From an uncultured Pseudomonadales bacterium (lineage in GTDB: Bacteria; Pseudomonadota; Gammaproteobacteria; Pseudomonadales; Pseudohongiellaceae): a stretch of 40,081 bases of DNA. Positions 31,621 to 40,081 of the stretch are shown here, one piece after another. Position 1 is the stretch's first letter; each line of letters opens with the position of its first letter. Made by a program: the position numbers and the translations under genes. Under the pieces are notes generated by a model. The model saw only the letters and a list, made by a program, of their open reading frames with translations, made no database searches and was not told where the DNA came from. Location of the stretch: assembly GCA_938091935.1 (NCBI GenBank), contig CALKNV010000021.1:1-40081 (forward strand). Direction: 5' to 3'.

Positions 31621-33264
31621 TCAGAGCTGCGGGCCTGCTGCAACCAGTGCTGTAGCACGGGGATCATCCGTAAACTTTTCAAAGTTCTTGATGAACAGTG
31701 CTGCAAGGTGTTTGGCTTTCTCGTCCCACTCGGCAGGGTCTGTATAAGTATCACGGGGGTCCAGGATGCCGTCGTCCACGCCAGGTACTCTGCTGGGGAT
31801 AGCTAGATTGAAATAGGGCAACTGGTGCATGTCAGCGTGATCTATCGTGCCGTTGAGAATGGCGTGAATGATTGCACGGGTTGCCTTGATTGAAATGCGT
31901 TGTCCCGTGCCATTCCATCCTGTATTCACCAGGTAGGCACTGGAATCAGCTGCATCCATGCGCTTCACTAAAACTTCAGCGTAACGGCTGGGATGAAGCG
32001 ACAGGAATGCTGCGCCAAAACAACTGGAAAAAGTCGGTGTGGGTTCTGTCACACCACGCTCAGTGCCGGCAAGCTTGGCAGTGAAGCCAGACAGGAAGTG
32101 ATACTGGGTCTGATCGTGAGTGAGTTTGGACACAGGCGGCAGGACGCCAAAGGCATCAGCCGTGAGGAATATTACCTGTTTTGCATGTCCGCCACGGGAT
32201 GCCGGTTTAACGATGTTATCAATGTGATAAATAGGATAGGAAACCCGCGTGTTTTCAGTTCGAGAGTTATCCGAGTAATCAATCTTGCCGGTCTCGTCTA
32301 CGCTGACATTTTCCAACAGAGCGTCACGACGTATGGCGTGATAGATGTCTGGCTCGTTCTCTTTGCTCAGGTTAATGGTCTTGGCATAGCAGCCGCCTTC
32401 AAAATTGAAAACACCGTTGTCGTCCCAGCCATGTTCATCATCGCCAATGAGTGCTCGCTCAGGGTCCGTGGAGAGGGTGGTTTTGCCGGTTCCAGATAGA
32501 CCGAAGAAGATGGCCGTTGAGCCATCTTTTCCTATATTGGCTGAACAGTGCATGGAGGCAATATCCTGTAGTGGCAACAGGTAGTTCATCATGGAGAACA
32601 TGCCTTTCTTCATCTCGCCGCCATACCAGGTGCCACCAATCAACTGGATTCTCTCAGTGAGATTGAAGGCAACAAAGTTTTCTGAGTTTAGTCCCTGTTT
32701 CTCCCAGTTTGGGTTAGTGCACTTGGCACCATTCATTACTACGAAATCCGGCTCAAAATTCTTCAGTTGTTCCAGCGTTGGGCGAATGAACATGTTTTTA
32801 ACGAAATGCGCCTGCCAGGCTACTTCGGTAATGAAGCGCACGGACAGCCGAGTATCCTCGTTTGCGCCGCAATAAGCATCAACGACATAAAGGGTCTTGC
32901 CGCTAAGTTGTTCCGTAACCAGGTTTTTTAGCTCCAGCCAGACCACCTCACCTATGGGCTTGTTGTCGTTGGCGCCCTGATCAGACCACCAGACTGTGTC
33001 ACGAGTGGTGTCGTCTTTGACCAGATACTTGTCTTTTGGGGAGCGGCCGGTGAATTCACCGGTGTTTACGGATACCGCGTCAGATTCCGTCAGTACAGCA
33101 CGTTCATAACCTTCCAACGCCGGATCGGTTTCATGCTCGAACAGCAGTTCATAGCTTGGGTTGTAGTAAATTTTCGTGGCGTCGGAAATACCGTATTGAG
33201 AAAGATTCGGGTAATCGAAGGTTTCTTCAGTTTGTACAATAACTTGCACTGAATTGCGCTCCAT
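31621..33264 (-). CDS. pckA: Phosphoenolpyruvate carboxykinase (ATP)
   Basis: The 547-residue enzyme converts oxaloacetate and ATP to phosphoenolpyruvate, CO2 and ADP, the first step of gluconeogenesis. It carries the P-loop GLSGTGKT (255-262) followed by TLSTDPER, the metal-site DDEHGW, and [16 protein letters not shown] near 66-82, all characteristic of ATP-type PEPCK. The length is close to the usual 530-540. The ATG at 33264 has no strong ribosome site. Its presence fits growth on organic acids or other non-sugar substrates. Confidence 0.97.
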   Translation of the reverse strand: MERNSVQVIVQTEETFDYPNLSQYGISDATKIYYNPSYELLFEHETDPALEGYERAVLTESDAVSVNTGEFTGRSPKDKYLVKDDTTRDTVWWSDQGANDNKPIGEVVWLELKNLVTEQLSGKTLYVVDAYCGANEDTRLSVRFITEVAWQAHFVKNMFIRPTLEQLKNFEPDFVVMNGAKCTNPNWEKQGLNSENFVAFNLTERIQLIGGTWYGGEMKKGMFSMMNYLLPLQDIASMHCSANIGKDGSTAIFFGLSGTGKTTLSTDPERALIGDDEHGWDDNGVFNFEGGCYAKTINLSKENEPDIYHAIRRDALLENVSVDETGKIDYSDNSRTENTRVSYPIYHIDNIVKPASRGGHAKQVIFLTADAFGVLPPVSKLTHDQTQYHFLSGFTAKLAGTERGVTEPTPTFSSCFGAAFLSLHPSRYAEVLVKRMDAADSSAYLVNTGWNGTGQRISIKATRAIIHAILNGTIDHADMHQLPYFNLAIPSRVPGVDDGILDPRDTYTDPAEWDEKAKHLAALFIKNFEKFTDDPRATALVAAGPQL

Positions 33265-33378
33265 TAATAAAGAGAAATACGTAGTATTACTACAGGAATT
33301 GGGGTGTCGGGAATGTCGCGAAAATTGGTTCGCGATGATAAAGGTGCTTGGCCAGATAGGCCAGCAGGTAAAGCAATT

Positions 33379-34083
33379 TTATTGCTGCAGTCGCCCTTCA
33401 TTCACAGTGATAGCGACCGGTGTGTCGCCGACGTTAGTTATTTGATAAGTGGAACCCTGCTCCCGCCATGCCCATTCGCCGGCGTGTGCCAATTCACGCG
33501 TCACACCGTCTTCCCGTGAGACGTGGGCCAGACCTTCCGATCCCAGGATCACGAAGCTTGGATTAATATGCGACTGCAGGGCGGTGGATTCGCCGGGTGC
33601 TAGTTGATAGCGATAGGACCTGAACCACGGATTTTCTAATTCTGGAGCAATCTGCATTCCGCTGGGTAGATCGTTATCACTTACTGGCTGACCGGATCCA
33701 GCGTGCACCAGGGCCATGATATGAAACAGCCCGGGACCTGCATTGCTCACCTTGTGGGTAAAAGCTTCGGTCGCATAGTCTGTGTTTACGCCTACCCGCC
33801 CATTTTGCGGGCCACCGGCAAGGCTGATATAGGTCAGTAGTATGGCCTGGTCATGGGTGTGGGGGAAGGACTCATCACCAGGTTTGATGCGCACATCCAA
33901 TAAATAGAGTTGTCCATGTTGCCGCACTGGTCGATGGCGGGGTTCGTCCAGCAGATGAACGATTTTCTCACCAGGGAATTCAGACTGCTGGGCGAAACTG
34001 CTGTGCCAGCCTGTGCATATGGCCAGCAACCCTAACAGGCTGAGGCACTTAGAGAACAATCGGTTGCTTAATTGGTGTCGCAT
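33379..34083 (-). CDS. Secreted cupin-domain protein
   Basis: The 234-residue product has a signal peptide (hydrophobic 12-26, cleavage near SFA-31). It has two cupin-like halves: DVRIKPGDESFPHTHDQA with the His-x-His metal motif near 74-80, and QLAPGESTALQSHINPSFVILGSEG, which keeps only part of the second metal motif. The second half looks degenerate. A metal-binding small-molecule or sugar-lactone role is possible but not shown. It sits between pckA and a P1 peptidase gene on the same strand. Confidence 0.75.
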   Translation of the reverse strand: MRHQLSNRLFSKCLSLLGLLAICTGWHSSFAQQSEFPGEKIVHLLDEPRHRPVRQHGQLYLLDVRIKPGDESFPHTHDQAILLTYISLAGGPQNGRVGVNTDYATEAFTHKVSNAGPGLFHIMALVHAGSGQPVSDNDLPSGMQIAPELENPWFRSYRYQLAPGESTALQSHINPSFVILGSEGLAHVSREDGVTRELAHAGEWAWREQGSTYQITNVGDTPVAITVNEGRLQQ

Positions 34084-34239
34084 GGGTTCTTGTGTGGTCC
34101 ACAGCTAACGGATAAGGCGCAATTCGACAAGTAAGCCTCTATTATGCAGATCGCAGTTGCAGTGTCACGCAGATTTTAATGTGCAGCAGCTTCAGGTTGT
34201 TGCTTCGATAACTCTCAAGCCTCAGTTAGTTCGGGAGAT

Positions 34240-35484
34240 TCAGCGTGGAACCGTCTGGTCCCAATTCAGCACCTGGTGTTTTTCGAGGATTCGAATCAGC
34301 TCGTTAAACGGGACCGCCTGCAATTCGCCGCGGCTGCTGCTTACGCTGGTGGCTTTAAAGATTGCATTATAGATTGCTTCTTCCGTGGCCTCGGCGGTGG
34401 CGGCGAATAGAGGCGACATGGAGGCGTTGACCAGTTCATTTATCGCGACAGGACTGTTGCTGGTACGGGGTTTGCGGACGGCCGGATTGGTTGAAAATGC
34501 AATGACGTAGTCACCGGAGCCATTGCTGGCATAGGAGCCGGTGCGGCCCAGGCCCATGATGGCCCGAGTGCCAATGCGATCGAGACTGCGGGCGTTGAGC
34601 GGTGCATCGGTGGCGACCACAATCATGATTGAGCCATCGTCAAGATCACCGTCATCGCTTGGCGCTATCAGATCACGGTAGGGGTAGGTGCCTAATTCAC
34701 GGCCAACGGGTGCGCCATTAATAGTCATGTAGCCACCGTAATTGGTTTGGACCAACACGCCGACGGTGTAACCACCTAATTCCTCCGGCAGTACCCTGGA
34801 ACTGGTGCCGATTCCGCCTTTCCAGCCGAAGGCCTGAGTGCCAGTCCCAGCACCCACGCTACCCTCGGCAACGGGGCCAGAACTGGCGTTGGCGAGGGCG
34901 CTGAATACCTCTTCACGCTGGATCGGATCAGCCCACATATTATTGACCCTGGCATCATTGGTTTCACCAACTACCGGGTTCACCGTGTGCTCCCCCATAC
35001 CGGGTTGCATATAAACCCATTCTTTAAGCGCATTGGCCGCACTCCACACGCACAGTGTGCAGGTTAGCAGGATAGGCGTTTCCAGTTCGCCAAATTCACG
35101 AATCTGGGTCTCACCAATCAGTTTGCCATAGCCGTTACCTACCGTAACCCAGGCTGGGATAGGGTGGGTATAGAGATTGCCGGGAGCTGGGATAATGGCA
35201 GTGACGCCGGTGCGCCGGTCATTCCCTTCGATGACGGTTTCATGACCAACCAGGACGCCTTCAACATCGGTTATCGCGTTGTTTACCCCTGGTTCCAAAA
35301 CCCCAACAATGAGACCGGCTTCCCGCGCGCGCAGACGGTTTTCGGCGGCGCTCGCTAGCTGGCTGCCATAGAGACAAACGAAGGTGCTTAGCAGGATCAA
35401 GGTTCTAAATATCATGTGTATATAACTTTTGCTCAAACGATCAATTATTAGACTATTCATAGTGGCAATCTGGTTTTGGTTCAA
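34240..35484 (-). CDS. P1 family (DmpA-type) peptidase, exported
   Basis: The 414-residue product is an S58/P1 aminopeptidase of the DmpA/L-aminopeptidase D-esterase type. It has GVNNAITDVEGVLVGHETVI near 66-85, the SVGAGTGTQAFGWKGGIGTSS region, and the autoprocessing site Gly284-Ser285 in DDGSIMIVVATDAPL. Self-cleavage before Ser creates the nucleophile. An N-terminal signal peptide begins at Met24 (MIFRTLILLSTFVCLYG, cleavage near ASA). The true start is therefore more likely 35415 (or the in-frame ATG at 35460) than the ATG at 35484. It probably trims peptides or D-amino esters in the periplasm. Confidence 0.88.
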   Translation of the reverse strand: MNQNQIATMNSLIIDRLSKSYIHMIFRTLILLSTFVCLYGSQLASAAENRLRAREAGLIVGVLEPGVNNAITDVEGVLVGHETVIEGNDRRTGVTAIIPAPGNLYTHPIPAWVTVGNGYGKLIGETQIREFGELETPILLTCTLCVWSAANALKEWVYMQPGMGEHTVNPVVGETNDARVNNMWADPIQREEVFSALANASSGPVAEGSVGAGTGTQAFGWKGGIGTSSRVLPEELGGYTVGVLVQTNYGGYMTINGAPVGRELGTYPYRDLIAPSDDGDLDDGSIMIVVATDAPLNARSLDRIGTRAIMGLGRTGSYASNGSGDYVIAFSTNPAVRKPRTSNSPVAINELVNASMSPLFAATAEATEEAIYNAIFKATSVSSSRGELQAVPFNELIRILEKHQVLNWDQTVPR

Positions 35485-35741
35485 ATTTCAGGGCGGACTG
35501 TGATCCGATCATACTACTTCCGGCCTGTTTCGGCCTATCTGCGGCGCATTTATCAGTTGGCGCTTAAGCTGAGTCGAGCCGGAGTGGGTGAAAAAGAAAG
35601 CCTGCGCAGCGAATAATTCGTGCCAGCTTTACATCTTTAGATGGATCACCTGCTTGGCCGGATCAGCTGTTTCGGGGGTCGCTTACCCTCACGCACAAAA
35701 TTGTGTAGCATACGACCACCTGTGCGCCCTGCGGAATAAAA

Positions 35742-37775
35742 ATGTCATATAAAAATCAAGCACTTCGCAGCTTTTTCCCCTCTCAATATTCAGTCTCCCT
35801 GAAGAAAATCCTGCGCTCTTGTGGCGTGCTGTTTGGCCTGGCTGCAGCTTGCGCCAACGCCCAGCAGCCCATTGAGGTCACTGAGGATGTGCTCAAGGCG
35901 GCCATGCGTGAGGCTGATTCATTTTCATTAAAGCAAGGAAACCCACCAGTCTATCGTGGGTACAAAGGTGATGCGAGCAGCCCGGACGCGGAATTGGTGG
36001 GGTACCTGTTCGAAACTCCAGACTATCCGCCGGAAGAGGTAGGATACAGCGCGCCAATCGATGTGCTGGTCGGTATTGAATTGGATGGCACACTCACCGG
36101 TATCGAGGTGCTGCACTACATCGAATCCTATAAGAGCATTCGAGGCGACTTCATTAACAGTGAATACTTTCCGCAGCAGTTCTCCCGCAAGAATATCGTC
36201 GAAGATTTTCGCGTAGGTCGTGATATCGACGGAATTTCCCGCGCTACTATCACCAGTTGGGCCGTGGCTCGTGGCGTGCGTGATTCGGCACGCCGAGTCG
36301 CGCTTGCCTATTTAGCGGATTCTGAGTATGTCGCAGCCACCAGCGGTGACGCCGTGGCCCTGAAGGTCTACGAAGAGCAAAGCTGGGACGACATGATTGA
36401 AAGCGGCCTGGTGCAGGAAATGCTGGTCGTCCAGCCTGATGGCACGGAACTGGAATTGTCCCTGGCCTTTATGGGTCATGATGGATTGGGAGAGCTCCTC
36501 ATTGGAGAGGATGACTATTCAACAGCCGATCGCGATGCCAGCAATCGTTCCCGGGAAGGTCGAATGCTGCTGGTTGGCATCGATGGTAATTCCTCGCAAC
36601 CGTTTCGCCAGGAACGCCTGGCAATAAAACAGGGAGAGGAGGTCTACCCGGTGGAAAGGCCCCGTTTCGTCTATGCCGGTAGTGCGGACGAGGGCAAGAT
36701 TGCGGGCAAGACGCGTTTCGCCGGCGCGATTGTGCTGATGCCGGAACTGGATCTTACACAGTCATTTTCAGTGCTGTATAGCACAGAAGGGGTGGTGGGT
36801 GAGTTCGGCGGCATTCACGAAATGGCTTACCAGGTGCCTCCACTGGCCCTGGCACTGTCCGAGGGAGGTACTATCCCGCCCGACCTGCTCCCAGAACCAG
36901 ATGAAGATTCGCCGCGGTTCCAGTATCCAGAAGAGACCATGTGGTCAGAATTATTGGATAGCGCGCCGATGTCAGAGGTTATTGCAGTCCTGTTTATCTG
37001 CGCGCTGGTAATGACCGCGTTTATTCGCAAGAGCGCGGCCTTTCGTTGGGCTGCGTTGACCGTCACCCTGTTCTATCTGGGCTGGATGGACGGCGGCTTT
37101 GTTTCAGTTTCCCATATCACTAACGGCATTAAGCTTGGGCCTTCGCTATTCTTGAATGATCTGCCGCTGTTGATCATCATCGTGTTTACCGTGGTTACAG
37201 TCTTGCTATGGGGTAGGATTTTCTGTTCGTCGCTGTGTCCTTTCGGTGCCTTACAAGACTTTGTCACTCGCATCGTGCCCAAGCGCTTTCAGTACCAGGT
37301 GCCACAAGCCATTCATGATGTCGCGATTTACCTGAAGTACGCCATCCTTGCATTCCTCGTGGTGATGGCTATCGCCTATGCCGATCTTAGTTTGTTCCAG
37401 TATTTCGAACCTTTTGGCACCGTATTTTATCTCTCACGCTCCATGGTGCTATGGGGGATTGCCGCAGTATTCCTGCTTGGCGCGCTGTTTATCCCCAGAT
37501 TCTATTGTCGCTATGCCTGTCCGCTAGGCGCGGCTCTCGGTGTGGTGTCACTGGTGTCACCTTGGCGCATTAAGCGTGTGCCTCAGTGCGATGTTTGCAA
37601 GGTGTGTGAACAAGCCTGTCCCACTGGTGCAATTCGCGGCCCCAAGATCGACTTTAAGGAATGCGTGCGTTGCGATATCTGCGATTACAAACTGATCGCA
37701 AAAGCGGGTGTGTGCAAACATGATATTGAGACTGTTAAAGTCAGGGTGAAAAACTGGGACGCGGCTACCGCGTAA
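35742..37775 (+). CDS. NosR/NirI-like flavoprotein polyferredoxin
   Basis: The 677-residue product has a signal sequence (about 22-41). A periplasmic FMN-binding domain follows, with flavinylation motif DGISRATIT (163-171), probable FMN attachment Thr169. The sequence then has five or six membrane helices (about 411-608) and a cytoplasmic 4Fe-4S part. Cysteine motifs are CSSLCP (495, 499), CRYACP (589, 593), CxxCxxCxxxCP (616, 619, 622, 626) and CxxCxxC...C (641, 644, 647, 658). This matches NosR-like membrane electron-transfer proteins. No nos genes and no apbE flavinyl transferase are in the window, so it may move electrons to another periplasmic acceptor. Confidence 0.88.
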   Translation: MSYKNQALRSFFPSQYSVSLKKILRSCGVLFGLAAACANAQQPIEVTEDVLKAAMREADSFSLKQGNPPVYRGYKGDASSPDAELVGYLFETPDYPPEEVGYSAPIDVLVGIELDGTLTGIEVLHYIESYKSIRGDFINSEYFPQQFSRKNIVEDFRVGRDIDGISRATITSWAVARGVRDSARRVALAYLADSEYVAATSGDAVALKVYEEQSWDDMIESGLVQEMLVVQPDGTELELSLAFMGHDGLGELLIGEDDYSTADRDASNRSREGRMLLVGIDGNSSQPFRQERLAIKQGEEVYPVERPRFVYAGSADEGKIAGKTRFAGAIVLMPELDLTQSFSVLYSTEGVVGEFGGIHEMAYQVPPLALALSEGGTIPPDLLPEPDEDSPRFQYPEETMWSELLDSAPMSEVIAVLFICALVMTAFIRKSAAFRWAALTVTLFYLGWMDGGFVSVSHITNGIKLGPSLFLNDLPLLIIIVFTVVTVLLWGRIFCSSLCPFGALQDFVTRIVPKRFQYQVPQAIHDVAIYLKYAILAFLVVMAIAYADLSLFQYFEPFGTVFYLSRSMVLWGIAAVFLLGALFIPRFYCRYACPLGAALGVVSLVSPWRIKRVPQCDVCKVCEQACPTGAIRGPKIDFKECVRCDICDYKLIAKAGVCKHDIETVKVRVKNWDAATA

Positions 37776-37954
37776 CAAATCGCCCTAAACGCATTGCATA
37801 CAAAACTACTGTTCGGTTTTCTCAGCGCAGTACTCCTTCTTGCTAAACTAATCTCACAGGGATTGGTTCTGCCGATTGCGGTCTGACGATAAATTCGATA
37901 GCTTGTCTGCCGTCGTTGCCATCACAGTAAGAATCAGAACCAGAATCAGGAATC

Positions 37955-38800
37955 ATGACAAAAATAAAACCCGGTAAGAAATTGAAAAGCAGTGATCAAC
38001 CCTGCCAGGCAGAACTGGCGGACAAATTTGTCTGTTACCAGCAATCAGTGCAGGAACCTGACCACGAAGTTGAAGTGTTCGACCAGATCTACCGCGAAGC
38101 CTTCAAGTCTAAAGCGCTTACTCTGCGTGAAGATTTTTGTGGCACCTTCGCGGTCTCCTGTGAATGGGCCAAATCCGATAAAGACCGCAAGGCGCTTGGT
38201 ATCGATATCTGTCCCGAAACGCTGCAGTGGGGTGTGGAAAACAACCTGGGCAAACTCAAACCCAGGGTTGCCGAGCGGGTTGAAGTGCTGGAGCAGGACG
38301 TGCGGACCAAGACCACACCACAGGTCGATGTGCTGGCAGCCCAGAATTTCTCGTTCTGGATATTCAAGACTCGGGAAGAGGTGGTGAACTATTTTAGAAT
38401 CGCCTATGAGAACCTGAACGATAAGGGCGTCATGATCATGGACATGATGGGGGGGAAAGAATGTTACGCCACAGATGTCACTGACAAACGCACGATTGTG
38501 AAGGGCAAGAAGGGATTCAAGTATCACTGGGAGCAGGCCTACTTCAATCCTGTTAATGCAGACTGCTCTTTTTATATCCATTTTAAGTTTGGCGATGGCA
38601 GCAAGATCGAAAAAGCCTTCGAATACCACTGGCGCTTCTGGACTATCTCCGAAGTCAGGGAAATGCTGGCAGAGGCGGGGTTTTCCAAGAGCCTGGTGTA
38701 CTGGGACGTGGCTGATGAGGATGAGGATGCTGACTGGCAGTCGGTGGATAAAGCACCAAATGATGACAGCTGGTTGAGCTACGTGGTTGGCATCAAGTAG
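37955..38800 (+). CDS. SAM-dependent methyltransferase, class I
   Basis: The 281-residue protein has a class I methyltransferase domain. The SAM-binding motif I region is LREDFCGTFAVSCEWA, where a strand-loop-helix replaces the canonical GxGxG. It is followed by ALGIDICPETLQWGVENN (acidic ligand for the ribose) and a catalytic-face strand VDVLAAQNFSFWIF. The C-terminal FWTISEVREMLAEAGFSKSLVYWDV is typical of small-molecule methyltransferases. The substrate is unknown. The AGAATCAG-type repeat just upstream (37929-37949) is unexplained. Confidence 0.8.
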   Translation: MTKIKPGKKLKSSDQPCQAELADKFVCYQQSVQEPDHEVEVFDQIYREAFKSKALTLREDFCGTFAVSCEWAKSDKDRKALGIDICPETLQWGVENNLGKLKPRVAERVEVLEQDVRTKTTPQVDVLAAQNFSFWIFKTREEVVNYFRIAYENLNDKGVMIMDMMGGKECYATDVTDKRTIVKGKKGFKYHWEQAYFNPVNADCSFYIHFKFGDGSKIEKAFEYHWRFWTISEVREMLAEAGFSKSLVYWDVADEDEDADWQSVDKAPNDDSWLSYVVGIK

Positions 38801-38872
38801 TCACTGCCTTAAAGCAGGTTCCAGCAAGCGAGATAAATCTTCAGGCTCCAAATATAATCTAAACCAATGGGG

Positions 38873-39208
38873 CTAATGAAAGGATTCATCCCCGCTGGCC
38901 TCAGAGGCGTAGGCCTCACCGCCAATCAGCACTTCCAGGGTATTATCGGTTTTTTCCTCGGAAAGACCGATCATCTCATCGTAGGGGCTCTGATGCCTCA
39001 GCACCATTTTCCCAACCACCAAGCCTTCAAATTTAGCTTGCAGCGATAGCTTATTGAAGGACTTCAGGAAGTCGCCCTTGTCATCGGTAACATAGCGCTC
39101 TTCGTTATCCAGAATAACTGAGACCAGGTAGAGACTCTGGTCATGGCAATGAAGCATGACTTTTTCAATGAAGCTGCGTTTGCGCAATGCGGATAGTTTG
39201 ATTTTCAT
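38873..39208 (-). CDS. DUF6482-like small cytoplasmic protein
   Basis: The 111-residue protein has no signal or membrane segment. Its layout, with an N-terminal SLYLVSVILDNEERYV strand pair and a closing RHQSPYDEMIGL (His...Asp-Glu-Met), matches DUF6482 proteins of gammaproteobacteria. The family's function is unknown. It is transcribed away from the methyltransferase gene and stands alone. Confidence 0.62.
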   Translation of the reverse strand: MKIKLSALRKRSFIEKVMLHCHDQSLYLVSVILDNEERYVTDDKGDFLKSFNKLSLQAKFEGLVVGKMVLRHQSPYDEMIGLSEEKTDNTLEVLIGGEAYASEASGDESFH

Positions 39209-39365
39209 GGTGCGATTTTTTGATTGGATCGAGTCACGTCTTACGCGTCAAGAAGTCACTTGGACTTGCCCAGAATTCAAAAAATAACAAGACCGACGCG
39301 GTGATCTCCGAGAGTTAACCATAGCGAGTTCAGTGCTTTGTTGCCTGAATTATTTCTCAATTCCC

Positions 39366-39839
39366 TTAGTCACCGAGCTGCCGGGCGTGTTCATAAAGGC
39401 GATCCACCAGTTTGCTAAAAGCCTCGGTCTCTTCTGCGTTGAAACAGTTCAGCAGTTCTTTCTCCATGTCGTAAGCAATTGGCACGATCTCATCATATAC
39501 GGATTGGCCGGTCTTAGAGAGTTTGAGCATTGAGCGGCGCTTATCTGCAGGATCTATCTCCCGGTTTAGCAGATTTCGATTGAGGAGTTTGCTGATGGCG
39601 CGACTGAGGATCGATTTCTCGATTTGAGTTTTGTTGGAAACTTCGTCGGCTGAGATGCCCGGGTATTCCCCCAGCACCGCCATGATGCGCCACTCGGTGA
39701 CAGAAATTGCGAACTTGTCACCGTAGGTTTCGGCGATGCGTCCACTCACCCGGTTGGACAGAATTGACAGGCGATAGGGCAGGTAGCGCTCCAGGGTGAG
39801 TATGCTGCGATCAGCATTCTTCTTAGTCTCTGATTTCAT
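39366..39839 (-). CDS. MarR-family transcriptional regulator
   Basis: The 157-residue product is a winged-helix regulator with the MarR core: FAISVTEWRIMAVLGEYPG, the recognition-helix region VSNKTQIEKSILSRAISKLLNRNLL, and the wing DPADKRRSMLKLSKTGQSV. The Asp-x-Arg pair of the wing and the length are typical of the family. It is divergent from a 4-hydroxyphenylpyruvate dioxygenase gene, with a 40-bp double palindrome between them. It probably represses both genes until an aromatic intermediate such as homogentisate or its precursor binds. The ligand is inference. Confidence 0.93.
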   Translation of the reverse strand: MKSETKKNADRSILTLERYLPYRLSILSNRVSGRIAETYGDKFAISVTEWRIMAVLGEYPGISADEVSNKTQIEKSILSRAISKLLNRNLLNREIDPADKRRSMLKLSKTGQSVYDEIVPIAYDMEKELLNCFNAEETEAFSKLVDRLYEHARQLGD

Positions 39840-39853
39840 GGGGGTTATATTGC

Positions 39854-39882
39854 TTGACGATAGTTGCTATTGCAACTAATAT
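39854..39882 (+). promoter_or_regulatory. Candidate promoter of the HPPD gene
   Basis: TTGACG (39854-39859) and TAATAT (39877-39882) are spaced by 17 bases. The first palindrome half lies in the spacer and the second covers the -10 and likely start, so a bound repressor would block it. Confidence 0.6.
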
Positions 39883-39900
39883 TAGTTGCAATAGCAACTA
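39861..39900. promoter_or_regulatory. Double MarR-type operator, perfect 40-bp palindrome
   Basis: Bases 39861-39880 and 39881-39900 are exact reverse complements. Each half holds a smaller palindrome, TAGTTGC-N4-GCAACTA (39861-39878 and 39883-39900). The centres are 22 bases apart, about two helical turns, so two dimers could sit on the same face of the DNA. It lies between the MarR start and the HPPD start. Confidence 0.9.
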
Positions 39901-39922
39901 AATGCACTGCGCATATCACACC

Positions 39923-40081
39923 ATGATCGATTACAGCACTAATCCCATGGGGCTGGACGGATTCGAATTTGTCGAATTCGCCGCTTCTGAAAAAGGCATT
40001 CTGGAACCTGTATTTGAGATGATGGGATTCAGTCACGTGGCTAACCATCGTTCTAAAGATGTTGCCCTGTTTCGTCAGGCC
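39923..40081 (+). CDS. hppD: 4-hydroxyphenylpyruvate dioxygenase, N-terminal part (continues past window)
   Basis: The 53 codons visible ([20 protein letters not shown]...[20 protein letters not shown]) match the N terminus of HPPD, which converts 4-hydroxyphenylpyruvate to homogentisate in tyrosine breakdown. The window ends inside the frame. I use ATG 39923, which begins just before the conserved NPMGL motif. An in-frame ATG at 39902 lies 1 base after the palindrome and is an alternative. Neither has a clear ribosome site. The catalytic iron ligands lie beyond the window. Confidence 0.9.
   Translation, partial: MIDYSTNPMGLDGFEFVEFAASEKGILEPVFEMMGFSHVANHRSKDVALFRQA

Noticed and set aside
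38045-38629. 194-codon minus-strand frame opposite the methyltransferase
   Set aside because: It is antisense to a recognisable methyltransferase and has no family resemblance.
38810-38826. Weak hairpin after the methyltransferase as a terminator
   Set aside because: The stem is only 4-5 bp and no T run follows.

Overview
The window looks like chromosomal DNA of a free-living, probably marine, heterotrophic gammaproteobacterium. This rests on TonB-dependent uptake, several PQQ-dependent periplasmic dehydrogenases, DUF5916, DUF2059 and DUF6482 proteins, ATP-type PEP carboxykinase, a NosR-like polyferredoxin and a MarR/HPPD pair. It does not identify a genus. I see no rRNA, CRISPR array, transposase or integrase.

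Layout. 1-1987: the 3' end of a DUF5916 outer-membrane-type protein, then two small membrane proteins (DUF2721, DUF2306) on the minus strand. 2318-2719: a tRNA-Arg(TCG) with promoter and terminator, preceded by a tandem duplication that carries a truncated tRNA copy. 2666-6079: an AT-richer islet bounded by two copies of the tRNA 3' end plus terminator. It holds one large secreted FG-GAP/VCBS-like protein and decayed gene remnants. 6320-8984: two polysaccharide/envelope-type membrane proteins (GT-C-like glycosyltransferase, acyltransferase 3). 9458-11682: a broken type IV pilin-like gene, a B-box-like zinc-finger membrane protein, a SnoaL-like secreted protein and a lipoprotein. 11967-19402: a PQQ sugar dehydrogenase, an XRE/membrane-protein pair, a quinohemoprotein alcohol dehydrogenase, an NHL propeller, a GNAT enzyme and small membrane proteins, one of them interrupted. 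19498-23891: a TonB-dependent receptor and two LPS-type glycosyltransferases. 24134-31464: a PETase/dienelactone-hydrolase-like secreted esterase; a diheme cytochrome c translationally coupled to a PQQ alcohol dehydrogenase with the Asp-Tyr-Asp lanthanide signature; a pseudogene; a DUF2059 protein; a thioesterase; and a GDH-like PQQ dehydrogenase with Asn at the expected catalytic Asp. 31621-40081: pckA, a secreted cupin, a P1 (DmpA) peptidase, a NosR-like protein, a methyltransferase, a DUF6482 protein, and a divergent MarR / 4-hydroxyphenylpyruvate dioxygenase pair sharing a perfect 40-bp palindrome.

How the genes may work together. The main theme is periplasmic oxidation. Four predicted PQQ enzymes (11967, 14838, 26074, 29443) lie within 20 kb, with cytochrome c domains for electron transfer, a TonB receptor for uptake and a secreted esterase that could release alcohol substrates. 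That grouping is an inference from proximity. The genes are not one operon, and no PQQ biosynthesis genes are in the window.

The signals I rate highest are the MarR/HPPD double operator, the tRNA-Arg islet with its duplicated tRNA ends, the predicted lanthanide-type dehydrogenase with its dedicated diheme cytochrome, the PETase-like hydrolase, the Asp-to-Asn change in the third dehydrogenase, and several in-frame-stop pseudogenes. I did not find a clear, wholly new multigene system.
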